Positions 43,276-51,261 of a stretch of DNA of 64,000 nt are shown here, piece after piece. This DNA is from Opitutaceae bacterium (GTDB taxonomy: Bacteria; Verrucomicrobiota; Verrucomicrobiia; Opitutales; Opitutaceae), in the NCBI GenBank assembly GCA_002713695.1, contig PAUB01000015.1:100379-164378 (forward strand), given 5' to 3'. The notes beneath the pieces were generated by a model. It did no database searches, was not told where the DNA came from, and was given only the letters and a program-made list of their open reading frames with translations. The position numbers and the translations under genes are program-made. Position 1 is the first letter of the stretch; the number at the start of each line of letters is the position of its first letter.

Positions 43276-44466
43276 ATGGTGCCAACGATCAACGCGTTGC
43301 CAGACTTTAGAGGGGAGACCGTGCGCGGGAAACCGGGCTACTTTCGCGTCGGCCAAGCCGAGACGGGTCAGTGGTGGTTTATCGATGCGCAGGATCGCCC
43401 GTTCTTTGCCAAGGCGGTGAATAACGTGTCGGCCGATGCCGAGGCAACGCACGATCCGGCGGCGCGATTACGCACGTGGGGTTTCAATGCTTTAGGCTGC
43501 GGCAGCGATCAGCTCGCGCTGGATGAGGGGCTGCCTTTTATGGCGGTGGTAAATTTTTGTTCAGGTGAAGAAACGGTGAATCTCGGTGGCGTGAAATTAC
43601 CGGATGTGTTTTCCAAGGATTGGCGGGACTATGCTCGAGAGCGGGCGGCCGAGGTGTGTCTGCGATTAATTGGAAATCATGAATTACTTGGTTGGATCAC
43701 GGATGATAGTCCGAGCTGGCCATCGCGTCCTGAGTTGAAGCGGCCAGGTCTATTGCAGGTCTGTTTGAGTTTGGATCCGAACAAGGCGGCCTATCATGCG
43801 GCATGGGAATTTGCGTTGGCCTTGCATGGTGGAAAATTGGAGAGGATGGCGAAGGCATGGGGCGCCGAATTGGCGAACAAGGATGCACTTCGTGTGATGA
43901 CGAGAGAAGATCACGGAATCGCGACGGCGGCGCATCGGCGTGATGATGGGCAGTGGTCGCAGGAATTTGCGCGGCGTTATTTTGTGACGACGACGAGCGC
44001 GATTCGGAAAGTGGATGAAAATCATTTGGTGTTGGGACCGCGTTGGGGTGGACCCGTGGCGCCGAGATTGCGACGCGAGTGTGCGGCGGCGGTCGATGTA
44101 GCGCTGGTCGATTACACGGAACTTGGGGAAGTGTCTGCAGGGCCAGTGATGTTGGGAGATTTTTGTTGGGCGCAGAATAGTTTCTACGAATCGACTGGCT
44201 CGCGCCGGGGGTTGGGGCCGACCAAGATCGAGCGAATGTTACGTCGTGGCCGGCTCGCGTTGGCGCGATCAGTCGCGCATACATCGGTGGTCGGCTATGC
44301 GTGGAGCCGCTGGCACGATCGCAAATCCGAGGCTGCCCCATTCGGCACTGGTTTGGTGAGAGCCGACGAATCGGCGGCGGTGGAACACACGGAATTGTTG
44401 ACGGCGATCAATGATCGAGTGGAAGAATTACGTGCGGTGGCATTAGCAGCGGAGGAAACCCTATGA
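43276..44466 (+). CDS. GH clan-A-like (agarase/beta-galactosidase type) protein with altered catalytic positions
   Basis: A protein of about 396 residues. N-terminal FRVGQAETGQWWFIDAQDRP and FFAKAVNNVSADAE match the start of agarase-like TIM-barrel hydrolases, as does RLRTWGFNALGCGSDQ. The usual acid/base NE dipeptide, expected in a 'GyfsDNE' block, reads LGWITDDSPSW here, with Asp143-Asp144 and no Glu. The second catalytic Glu, expected in 'PvmisEF', appears as GPVMLGDFCW with Asp295. Both substitutions suggest a changed or weak enzyme. No signal peptide is present. It overlaps the YbaY lipoprotein gene as ATGA. A start 6 codons upstream is possible. Confidence 0.6.
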   Translation: MVPTINALPDFRGETVRGKPGYFRVGQAETGQWWFIDAQDRPFFAKAVNNVSADAEATHDPAARLRTWGFNALGCGSDQLALDEGLPFMAVVNFCSGEETVNLGGVKLPDVFSKDWRDYARERAAEVCLRLIGNHELLGWITDDSPSWPSRPELKRPGLLQVCLSLDPNKAAYHAAWEFALALHGGKLERMAKAWGAELANKDALRVMTREDHGIATAAHRRDDGQWSQEFARRYFVTTTSAIRKVDENHLVLGPRWGGPVAPRLRRECAAAVDVALVDYTELGEVSAGPVMLGDFCWAQNSFYESTGSRRGLGPTKIERMLRRGRLALARSVAHTSVVGYAWSRWHDRKSEAAPFGTGLVRADESAAVEHTELLTAINDRVEELRAVALAAEETL

Positions 44467-44882
44467 AGAGTATCGTATTTTCAGGATGTATCATGATGGC
44501 CAGTTTGATGCTCGCGGGTTGCGCCAGTGACCGTAGCGGGGTGAGTGATACGAGGCCGATGCTGACGGGCACGGTGAACTATCGCGTGCGAATCGCGTTG
44601 TCGCCGTCGGCAGTGATGACCGTGCGTTTATTGGATGTGACCCAAAAGGAAGCCCCCGCAATTGTGCTCGGCGAAAAGAGTATTTCGAATCCGGGTAATT
44701 CGCCGATCTCCTTTTCGTTGGCCTATCCGTTTGGCGGAATCTCACCGAGCCGAAACTACGTGATTGATGCACGGATCGAGCTGGAGGGCCGACTGCGTTT
44801 TTACGCGATGGAACCGTATGTGGTGACTCCGCAAAATGCAGCTGATCCTCATGCGGTGTGGCTGCAGTTGACGGGCGATTGA
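44463..44882 (+). CDS. YbaY-like lipoprotein
   Basis: A 139-residue lipoprotein with a signal (MKSIVFSGCIMMASLMLAGC, lipid Cys at residue 20). The mature domain fits YbaY/YscW: TGTVNYRVRIALSPSAVMTV, RLLDVTQKEAPAIVLGEKSI, ISFSLAYPFGGISPSRNYVI and DARIELEGRLRFY. These domains form small beta sandwiches in the envelope; function is poorly known. Its start overlaps the preceding GH-like gene, so the two are coupled. Confidence 0.85.
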   Translation: MKSIVFSGCIMMASLMLAGCASDRSGVSDTRPMLTGTVNYRVRIALSPSAVMTVRLLDVTQKEAPAIVLGEKSISNPGNSPISFSLAYPFGGISPSRNYVIDARIELEGRLRFYAMEPYVVTPQNAADPHAVWLQLTGD

Positions 44883-44907
44883 TACCAACAGCTCGTAATC
44901 AATAGAC

Positions 44908-45013
44908 TGTCATTGCGAAGAAGGCGCAGCCGACTGCGGCAATCCACGTCTACCCATTCGGTCACACTTGCTCAATCGTGGATGGCCGCGTCTCTTCTCT
45001 CCTGGTCATGACA
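44908..45013. repeat. Second copy of the TGTCATTGCGA inverted repeat
   Basis: TGTCATTGCGAAGAAGG at the left and TCCTGGTCATGACACAGTCT at the right form the outer arms. The inner GGCAATCCACG matches CGTGGATGGCC. The layout is the same as at 12486-12596, with more mismatches in the right arm. It lies between the YbaY gene and apt. Confidence 0.7.
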
Positions 45014-45110
45014 CAGTCTAAATTGCAACAGACCTTGGTATGTGAGGGGTATCATTCAGGAGGATTTGCTTGCGCGACAGAGGGTCGCGAGGCGTCATGC
45101 AGGTATCCCC

Positions 45111-45662
45111 ATGAACGATTCCGATTTGGCCGCATTTCTTAAAGCTCGTGTTCGCACGGTGCGTGATTGGCCGCAAGCGGGGGTGAACTTTCGCGATGTG
45201 ACGACGTCGTTTAGCGATCCCGAAGCGATTCGCGTGATGATAGAGGCGTTTTCGCTCAAGTGTAAAACACGTGGAGTGGATGCGATTGCCGGGGTAGATG
45301 CGCGGGGATTTATCTTGGGCGGCGCGTTGGCTTACCAAATGCACAAGCCGTTTGTGCCAGTGCGTAAAAAGGGAAAATTGCCGCACGACACAGTGTCGCA
45401 GGAATACGATTTGGAATACGGTAAGGCGACCGTAGAAATCCACACCGATGCTTGTCGACCGGGCGATCGCATTATGGTGGTCGACGATCTGATCGCGACG
45501 GGTGGGACGTTACTGGCCGCAACTAAGCTTTTCGAATCGATCGATGGCGTGATTGCTGGAGTCGCCGCAGTGATTGATTTACCTGAGTTGGGCGGCTCGA
45601 AGCTTCTGCGCGAAGCGAATTACGACGTGCAGGCTCTATGCTCTTTCACCGAAGAGGAATGA
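45111..45662 (+). CDS. apt: Adenine phosphoribosyltransferase
   Basis: A 183-residue purine salvage enzyme (adenine + PRPP to AMP). Start 45111 is chosen because VRTVRDWPQAGVNFRDVTTS, the conserved N-terminus, follows directly; an upstream frame adds an unlikely Arg-rich leader. Other motifs: VDARGFILGGALAYQMHKPF, KKGKLPHDTVSQEYDLEYG and the PRPP-binding RIMVVDDLIATGGTLLAATK. All active-site residues are present. Confidence 0.95.
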   Translation: MNDSDLAAFLKARVRTVRDWPQAGVNFRDVTTSFSDPEAIRVMIEAFSLKCKTRGVDAIAGVDARGFILGGALAYQMHKPFVPVRKKGKLPHDTVSQEYDLEYGKATVEIHTDACRPGDRIMVVDDLIATGGTLLAATKLFESIDGVIAGVAAVIDLPELGGSKLLREANYDVQALCSFTEEE

Positions 45663-45665
45663 GCG

Positions 45666-45870
45666 ATGAGCTTGACGATTTATTGTAATACTGAATTTGG
45701 CGACATGGCGCGCGATCTTCTGATCGAGGGCACACGCGAGCATCGGCTCATTCAGGCGGCCACCCGATCGGCCGATGTCCTGCAAGCCGGCGCTGAGATC
45801 CACATATTGCCGAGGCTGATATTTTGTTTGGGCAACCCGCGGTAGAGGACTTTTTAAATACGCGAATGTC
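45666..45870 (+). pseudogene. N-terminal stub of a D-isomer 2-hydroxyacid dehydrogenase
   Basis: ATG 45666 starts MSLTIYCNTEFGDMARDLL and continues to EIH, then frame-shifts near 45805. The other frame carries AEADILFGQPAVEDFLNT, matching the 'aDi.fGqp' N-terminal domain of GhrA/SerA-like enzymes. It then ends just before the convergent membrane-protein gene; the nucleotide-binding domain is gone. It begins 3 bases after apt, suggesting a former apt-dehydrogenase operon. Confidence 0.65.
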
Positions 45871-45918
45871 GAATAGATGGAGGTCACGCCTTCCTTTTAT
45901 CCCCCAAACGCTCCGTCT

Positions 45919-46782
45919 TCAGGAGCGGGGTGGATTGCAGAGGTCTTCGTAAGCGTAGATAAGGGCAACCATGTAGATGGGGATGGTCACAAACATTCCG
46001 ATGATCAGGGCGACGGCTCCGAGCAGTGCGAGGAGCACGCCGATTAAAGCGAGACCCAACAGGCGCCACCATTGTGCAGTGATGACCCGACGGCTGACTT
46101 CCATTGCAGCCCAAAACTCGAGCTTCTTATCCATAATCAGGATGTAGACAAAGAGGTAAGCGACGGCTAAATAAATCCCCGGGAGAATCAGGAGCAGGAC
46201 CCCAACCCCAGTGAGGACTTGTGAGACCATTGATGCGAGCATCAGAGGCACGAAGGCTACGCTAAACCCATTGAAGATATCGCTCAACTCTGCGCTCTCG
46301 CCTCGCGCGAGTTTGAGATAGTAGCCGAAGAGGCCTCCATAAAAAACTCCCGTCAATAGTAGGCCCGTTAAGAGGCTGATGATCGGCACAACGCTGAACA
46401 GCATCATGATCAGAAAGATGGCGGCGAAGGCTCCTACCATGGGCCAAAAATTTGCTTTCAGCAGATCCCAACCACGTTGGAAGCAGCCGGCAATATCGAG
46501 TGGTATTGCGCGCTCGATCAGATCGTCCGCATAAGTCTTGGGATCGACCTTAAGTGGTCCCTTGCCATCGCTGGGATCGGGAATAGCCGGTTCTGCAGTC
46601 GAGACCTCAGCGGGAGCCAGGGTATTTATTTCCGGAAAATCTCCCAAGCGTTTCCACTCCTCGTCGCCGATGCGTTTGGCTTTGGTGTCGAGATTGGCGC
46701 GACCATCCGCGATCCAATTTTTCACCTGCTGAAGTTTTACCGGTCCGTATTCCTTACCGTCTCCTCCGATGATTGTGAACAT
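45919..46782 (-). CDS. GYF-domain multi-pass membrane protein
   Basis: A protein of about 288 residues. The N-terminal GYF_2-type module reads MFTIIGGDGKEYGPVKLQQV and KNWIADGRANLDTKAKRIGD, with W at the end (EEWKRLGDFPEI). After a Pro/Glu linker come about six transmembrane helices (PMVGAFAAIFLIMMLFSVVP, SLLTGLLLTGVFYGGLFGYY, VGVLLLILPGIYLAVAYLFV and a final ALIGVLLALLGAVALIIGMF). The membrane part resembles DUF975-type proteins. GYF_2/membrane fusions are common in this phylum. Function unknown. Starts at 46794 or 46818 are possible; 46782 keeps the GYF module complete. Confidence 0.75.
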   Translation of the reverse strand: MFTIIGGDGKEYGPVKLQQVKNWIADGRANLDTKAKRIGDEEWKRLGDFPEINTLAPAEVSTAEPAIPDPSDGKGPLKVDPKTYADDLIERAIPLDIAGCFQRGWDLLKANFWPMVGAFAAIFLIMMLFSVVPIISLLTGLLLTGVFYGGLFGYYLKLARGESAELSDIFNGFSVAFVPLMLASMVSQVLTGVGVLLLILPGIYLAVAYLFVYILIMDKKLEFWAAMEVSRRVITAQWWRLLGLALIGVLLALLGAVALIIGMFVTIPIYMVALIYAYEDLCNPPRS

Positions 46783-46845
46783 GGGAGAAGCCATAGAAGC
46801 GCACGAACTGGGCGTCAATCCCTGAGGAACACTCCTGACCGCGAC

Positions 46846-47922
46846 CTAGAGATCCTTTTTCCAGTTGGCTCGCTCTTTTGCGAGTTGGGACATTTTTTTC
46901 CAAGAACTATTGGCGGCACGTTCGAGACTCGCTTTGGCTTGGCGATCTGCGAAGGCCTGTTCGCGTTGGAGCTTCAGGTAGCTTTGCCAGCGGGTATCTT
47001 CGAGCGTGCCGGCTTCGAGCGCACTATGCACCGCGCAACCCGGCTCTCCGTTGTGTCGACAATCATGAAATTTACACTGACCCGTGATGGTGTGGATATC
47101 GTCGAATGTGTCTTCGATGGCTGACATGCCGGTTTGCCAGAATTGGAGTTCGCGCATGCCGGGCGTATCGATGACGAGGGCTCCCGAAGGGCCTACTAAC
47201 AGCTCGCGTCGCGTCGTGGTGTGACGGCCTTTGCCGTTTTCTTCGCTGAGGTCGCCCGTGTCCTGGATATCTTCGCCAAGGATACGATTGATGATCGTGG
47301 ATTTGCCGACACCGGATGATCCAAGTAGAGCGATGGTGCGGCCGGGTTTGAGCCAAGGGTCGAGCGTATCCAGGCCGATCGAGTCGCGTGCGCTCAGCGC
47401 AATGACGGGCGCTCCGGGCGCGACGGCGACGACTTCGGCGATGGCTTCTTCGAGATTGGAGTGGAGATCTGTTTTGTTGAGCACGACGACCGGTTCCGCC
47501 CCGCTTTCCCATGCGGTGATGAGGAAGCGCTCGATGCGACGGAGATTGTAGTTCTCATCCAGGGAGGTCACGAGGAACACCGTATCGATATTGGCGGCGA
47601 CGATCTGCTCCATATCACGATCACCCGCGGCGCGACGGGAAAACTTGGTGCGACGGGGAAGGACGGCGTGGATATCGGCGTTGGTTTCACCTTCACGCGG
47701 ACGAACGACGACCCAATCGCCGACTGCGGGAAGTTCCGCATGCGTGAGGGTTTCGTGGAGGAGGCGGCCGGTGCAGGTAGCGATCAGCGGCCCGTTCGAG
47801 CTGATCACATCACAGGCGTGTTTGTGCGCCCGAATGACTCGGGCCACTTGGAAATCTGAATTTTGATAGGGCTCGAAATGCGCTTCAAGGGCGTCATCCC
47901 AGCCAAGGGAGGAAAGATTCAT
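46846..47922 (-). CDS. rsgA: Small-ribosomal-subunit biogenesis GTPase RsgA
   Basis: A 358-residue circularly permuted GTPase that checks 30S maturation. An OB-fold comes first (AHKHACDVISSNGPLIATCT, VGDWVVVRPREG). The GTPase motifs follow in permuted order: NKTD (VVLNKTDL), then the P-loop GSSGVGKSTIINRILGED, the switch I region GRHTTTRRELL and switch II DTPGMRELQFW. The zinc finger is C-x5-C-x3-H-x5-C-like (CKFHDCRHNGEPGC). The C-terminal helix is Lys-rich. It is transcribed toward the membrane-protein gene. Confidence 0.95.
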   Translation of the reverse strand: MNLSSLGWDDALEAHFEPYQNSDFQVARVIRAHKHACDVISSNGPLIATCTGRLLHETLTHAELPAVGDWVVVRPREGETNADIHAVLPRRTKFSRRAAGDRDMEQIVAANIDTVFLVTSLDENYNLRRIERFLITAWESGAEPVVVLNKTDLHSNLEEAIAEVVAVAPGAPVIALSARDSIGLDTLDPWLKPGRTIALLGSSGVGKSTIINRILGEDIQDTGDLSEENGKGRHTTTRRELLVGPSGALVIDTPGMRELQFWQTGMSAIEDTFDDIHTITGQCKFHDCRHNGEPGCAVHSALEAGTLEDTRWQSYLKLQREQAFADRQAKASLERAANSSWKKMSQLAKERANWKKDL

Positions 47923-48004
47923 TACAATGAAAAGGGGAGGTTGCCGTTAAGGCTAAAGGGGAGGGTGGTAAATCCTGAATTCTGTCTTGGATGTCAGGAT
48001 GAAA

Positions 48005-48028
48005 CAAAAAAGCCGCCCGGGGGGCGGC
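48005..48028 (-). terminator. Rho-independent terminator on the minus strand, behind a tiny ORF
   Basis: Arms GCCGCCC/GGGCGGC (48012-48018 with 48022-48028), loop GGG. Read on the minus strand, the stem is followed by a T-run (AAAAAA on the plus strand at 48006-48011). It sits 29 bases after the stop of the 19-codon ORF and 83 bases before rsgA's start, so it isolates a short transcript from rsgA. Confidence 0.85.
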
Positions 48029-48057
48029 CAGCATAAGAAAAAACGCATCGCTTGAAA

Positions 48058-48117
48058 TTACGCGGAGAAGACAGCAGCCACGGCGGTGAGCGATGAAGCG
48101 ATAATGGTATTTATCAT
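48058..48117 (-). CDS. Tiny hydrophobic 19-residue ORF with its own terminator
   Basis: From ATG 48117 the minus strand encodes MINTIIASSLTAVAAVFSA and TAA. The peptide is Ala/Ile/Val-rich with no charged residue after the start, resembling a small membrane peptide. A strong terminator follows, so the transcript ends before rsgA. Only a weak GGA-type ribosome-binding site lies upstream. Possibilities are a small membrane peptide, a leader peptide or a non-coding RNA with a chance ORF. No homology is claimed. Confidence 0.4.
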   Translation of the reverse strand: MINTIIASSLTAVAAVFSA

Positions 48118-48361
48118 AGTAAAATCCGTGGTTGAGGGCTGCGGTTTAATCCCAGAAGGGGTGAGTTCCCTAGGGAGTAGAAATTTAGCGACCGAGTCAA
48201 TCGCGTGAATCATGGCATTTTCACCTACGCATGAATGCGTAGAATTTTTATGACCGAAAACTTGCCGACGAGGACTGAATTATTACAACGAGATTGCGAT
48301 AAATCCGAAAATTTGACGAATTTATTACAGCTTAATTCCGACAACCCTACTCACTGCATCC

Positions 48362-49069
48362 ATGAAAAAGATTACCAGCATTATTGCACTCATTGCGCTT
48401 CTCTCAACCCCGGTATTTGCAATCACCGGCAATACCATGGCTGATATCACCAAGGCCCAGATCATCATCGGCAAGGCCATGGAGATCGCGACCAAGTTTG
48501 CAAAATATACCATCGATCTAGAGGCCCCAAAGGTGAGAAAGAATACCCGCGGTAAGTTTTTAGTGCCTTACGATAAGAACGGTAACCTGACGGCGTGGGC
48601 TAACAAAGCACTGCACGCTAAGGTCGGCGCGATGGCTGGTGAGAAGGCCGGAGCAGTCGCGGGTAATGCCGTTGCCTCCAAAGTTCCTTTTGGTGGTTTT
48701 GCTTCGTGTTTCATGAAAAAGTAGGGTAAAGAAACGGGCGCGATGGCCGCACTCGGTGGCAAGAAATTTATCAAGAAGAGCTCTTCCTATTCTCTCAATA
48801 ACATCGAGGACTACGCGGTTTATCTCCACGTAGTGCACGGCAAGGATCCGGGCTACACGCAGGCGCTGGCTGCAGCGATGGCACTCTATCCTGATCTTGA
48901 GTTTCGCTACGATGCGGCTATCAACAAGGCGTATCGCCATGCGCTTACTAAGAGACAAAACATTGAGCTAAAGCAGATTTCTTTACACTATTTCAGCCAT
49001 ACCGCCAGCGCCTCTTCATTATACGTCTGCACCGACCAGGTGGTGCACGCGGCATTTGGTAAACTCTAA
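48362..49069 (+). pseudogene. Exported protein interrupted by one in-frame amber codon
   Basis: A signal peptide (MKKITSIIALIALLSTPVFA) starts a reading frame that hits TAG at 48722-48724 after 120 codons. The same frame continues without a gap for 115 codons (SLNNIEDYAVYLHVVHGKDP, GYTQALAAAMALYPDLEFRY, DAAINKAYRHALTKRQNIEL). Lys is common around the site (MKK-stop-GKET), and AAG to TAG is one change. No domain is recognised; Ala/Gly-rich segments follow the signal. It begins the lipoprotein operon, 13 bases before the PEGA gene. It might be a true pseudogene, a sequencing error or a readthrough gene. Confidence 0.7.
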
Positions 49070-49081
49070 TTCGGATATCCC

Positions 49082-50323
49082 ATGATCAAAAAACTAAAGA
49101 TTCTCATTGCGATGATGCTTGGAAGTATCGTCGGAATGTCGGCCCTAGCAGCCGAAGATACTTCCTATACTACAGCGGTGATCGTTAATAATCGGGCCGG
49201 CGCGGAGTATGACTCTCAGTTGGCTGTGCTCGAAGATTTACTCGCGGGTAAACTTTCCGATCAGGGGTTCAGTATTATGAGCCGCGATTTGATCATTGAT
49301 GCCGCGCGCGGTATCAATCCGGCTTCGGACGATGATTTTGGGAGCAGCCTTTCCGATCAGTTGGTTGATCAATCTTCCGCACTTCGTCTCGCCCAAAGCA
49401 TGGGGGCTGATTATATTCTGTCCTCCTCGATCACGAGCCTCACCAAGCGAAAGCGCAACGTGAACGCATATGGGGTTAAGTTGGCCAACTATGTTTATAC
49501 GCTTCGCCTCAGCTACACGGTGGTGGATGCGAATGGCGGCGGTTCAGTGACGGGTGGCGTCGTGACCGCGACCAAGACCGAACAGAATACGGTTCATTCC
49601 AATGAAGGCTTCCGCGTCGTCGCGCCGGATCCATCGACTCCCGCTGCGCCAGCGGGATCGCCTGCGGCCAATGCTGACGAAGGTTTGATGCGTGCGACCA
49701 AGAGAACTGTAGCCGTGGCCTATCTCGATCCGAACATGGAGCCCATCCTCGCGGATTTGCTGGATGATGCCACCACTCAGATCGCCAGCGCACTACGCAC
49801 CAAAGCCGCGCAAAACCGTATCGCAGCTCCGAAATCGAAAGCAGGCCCGGTGAGTATTACCCTCAATGTGGAAACCGCGGATCTCTACATTCCCGATGTT
49901 CAGCTTGGTCCGGAAAATACCGTTTCCATTAAAGACGGTAAGCTCGCGATCGCACCGCTCAACGTAACCGTTGAGGTTGATGGCGTGGCGGTGGGTTCTG
50001 CTCCCGGAAAGATTTCGCTTCGTCCGGGACTGAGTAAGCTCCGTCTTACTCGCGAGGGTTACAAGACTTGGGAGCGCACGATCAACGCACGGGAAGGACA
50101 AACGCTGACAATTGCTATGCAAATGAGTCCGGAAGGTCTCGCCCGTTGGGAAGAGCTCACGGCTTTCATGAATACTCTCAAGAACGGCGCCAAACTGACC
50201 GATGCCCAGGTGCAGGTCCTTCAAGGAAAAGCCAAAATGTTGCAGAACAGCGGCTTCAAAGTGGATACCGATCAAGGCATCACGATTCAGAACGGCCGAG
50301 ATCGCTCCTTCTTTAATTGGTAA
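49082..50323 (+). CDS. Exported PEGA-domain protein
   Basis: A 413-residue protein with a signal peptide (IKKLKILIAMMLGSIVGMSA, cleaved after ALA). Residues of about 30-160 form an alpha/beta domain (AVIVNNRAGAEYDSQLAVLE, LRLAQSMGADYILSSSITSL) that resembles the fold of LpoB/CsgG-like periplasmic proteins. A PEGA-type module follows near residue 290-345 (VTVEVDGVAVGSAPGKISLR, PGLSKLRLTREGYKTWER). The C-terminus is helical with Gln-rich stretches. PEGA domains are linked to surface proteins. It is followed 33 bases later by a CsgG-like gene. Confidence 0.75.
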   Translation: MIKKLKILIAMMLGSIVGMSALAAEDTSYTTAVIVNNRAGAEYDSQLAVLEDLLAGKLSDQGFSIMSRDLIIDAARGINPASDDDFGSSLSDQLVDQSSALRLAQSMGADYILSSSITSLTKRKRNVNAYGVKLANYVYTLRLSYTVVDANGGGSVTGGVVTATKTEQNTVHSNEGFRVVAPDPSTPAAPAGSPAANADEGLMRATKRTVAVAYLDPNMEPILADLLDDATTQIASALRTKAAQNRIAAPKSKAGPVSITLNVETADLYIPDVQLGPENTVSIKDGKLAIAPLNVTVEVDGVAVGSAPGKISLRPGLSKLRLTREGYKTWERTINAREGQTLTIAMQMSPEGLARWEELTAFMNTLKNGAKLTDAQVQVLQGKAKMLQNSGFKVDTDQGITIQNGRDRSFFNW

Positions 50324-50356
50324 TCAATCCATCCCGTAACCTTTATTATTTCACCC

Positions 50357-51238
50357 ATGAAATTCACTCGATACTTACTCTCTCTCGCTGCCATCACACT
50401 GGCCTTCACCACCTTTGTATCTGCTCAGATCGGCGGTGGCAAAAAGAGCATCGTCATTACGAAGATCACCGCCATCGACGCGATCGAGGAGCGGATGGAG
50501 AATCAGGGCACGGGACTCTCGATCGAACAGGTTCTCCAAGCCTTGGATTCTCAGGTCTATGACCGCATCGTAAACAGCCGCCGCTTCAATGTCTTTGATC
50601 GTTCCGATGCGGATGCGCTGTTGGAAGAAGCCGGAGCCATTGGCGAAACCTTCATTTTTAGCAAGGCGGACTATGTGCTCACGATTCGCGTTGATAGCTT
50701 CAATGACCGCCAGGAAACCCGTAAGTTCGCATCTCTGGGTAAAACGATGCAGGCGCGCGTGGTGGAAGCCTCTGCCGTCGCCAAAGTGATCATGGGTAGC
50801 ACCGGGTTGGTCGTCGGCACCGCGAACATTCAGGTATCGGTGCGTGATGCGGAATCACGTTCACAGAATACTGTGGGTCGCGTGGGCGAAGCGAGTGACG
50901 ATCTCATCAACCAAGCCACGCGTGAGCTCGCCGAAAAGCTTGCGATGCGCGCAGTCGATTTTATCTACCCTGCTCGCCTCCTCGCGGTTCGGGGCCAGAT
51001 CGCCACCATTAATCGCAATGATCAGGCTGGCATCAAAGTTGGTCAGGTCTGGGAAGTGCTCGCTCAAGGAGAGGCGCTTGTGGATCCTGATACGGGTGAT
51101 GTCATCAATGAGGAGGTCTATGTTGGTAAGGTCCAGGTCGTCCGTGTTACGCCGCAATATTCTCAGGCCAAAATCGTAGAAGATTTCGGCATCGATCGTG
51201 GCGCAGTGGTTCGCCTGCTCACCGATGTTGATGAGTAA
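50357..51238 (+). CDS. CsgG/LpoB-like exported protein
   Basis: A 293-residue protein with a signal peptide (MKFTRYLLSLAAITLAFTTF, then VSAQ). The core VLQALDSQVYDRIVNSRRFN and VFDRSDADALLEEAG, followed by SKADYVLTIRVDSFNDRQET, and later LAEKLAMRAVDFIYPARLL, is the CsgG/TolB-N-like fold that reads an alpha/beta sandwich. There is no lipobox Cys after the signal, unlike true CsgG secretins. A C-terminal SH3-like part (GQIATINRNDQAGIKVGQVW, EVYVGKVQVVRVTPQYSQAK) ends the protein. It may bind other envelope lipoproteins encoded next to it. Confidence 0.7.
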   Translation: MKFTRYLLSLAAITLAFTTFVSAQIGGGKKSIVITKITAIDAIEERMENQGTGLSIEQVLQALDSQVYDRIVNSRRFNVFDRSDADALLEEAGAIGETFIFSKADYVLTIRVDSFNDRQETRKFASLGKTMQARVVEASAVAKVIMGSTGLVVGTANIQVSVRDAESRSQNTVGRVGEASDDLINQATRELAEKLAMRAVDFIYPARLLAVRGQIATINRNDQAGIKVGQVWEVLAQGEALVDPDTGDVINEEVYVGKVQVVRVTPQYSQAKIVEDFGIDRGAVVRLLTDVDE

Positions 51239-51261
51239 ACCGACGCGCTAATTTTTTAATC

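Noticed and set aside
48722..48724. Amber (TAG) recoding across the genome
   Set aside because: Several intact genes in the window (the SDR end, SWIB, rpoZ) end in TAG at the expected length, so TAG works as stop.
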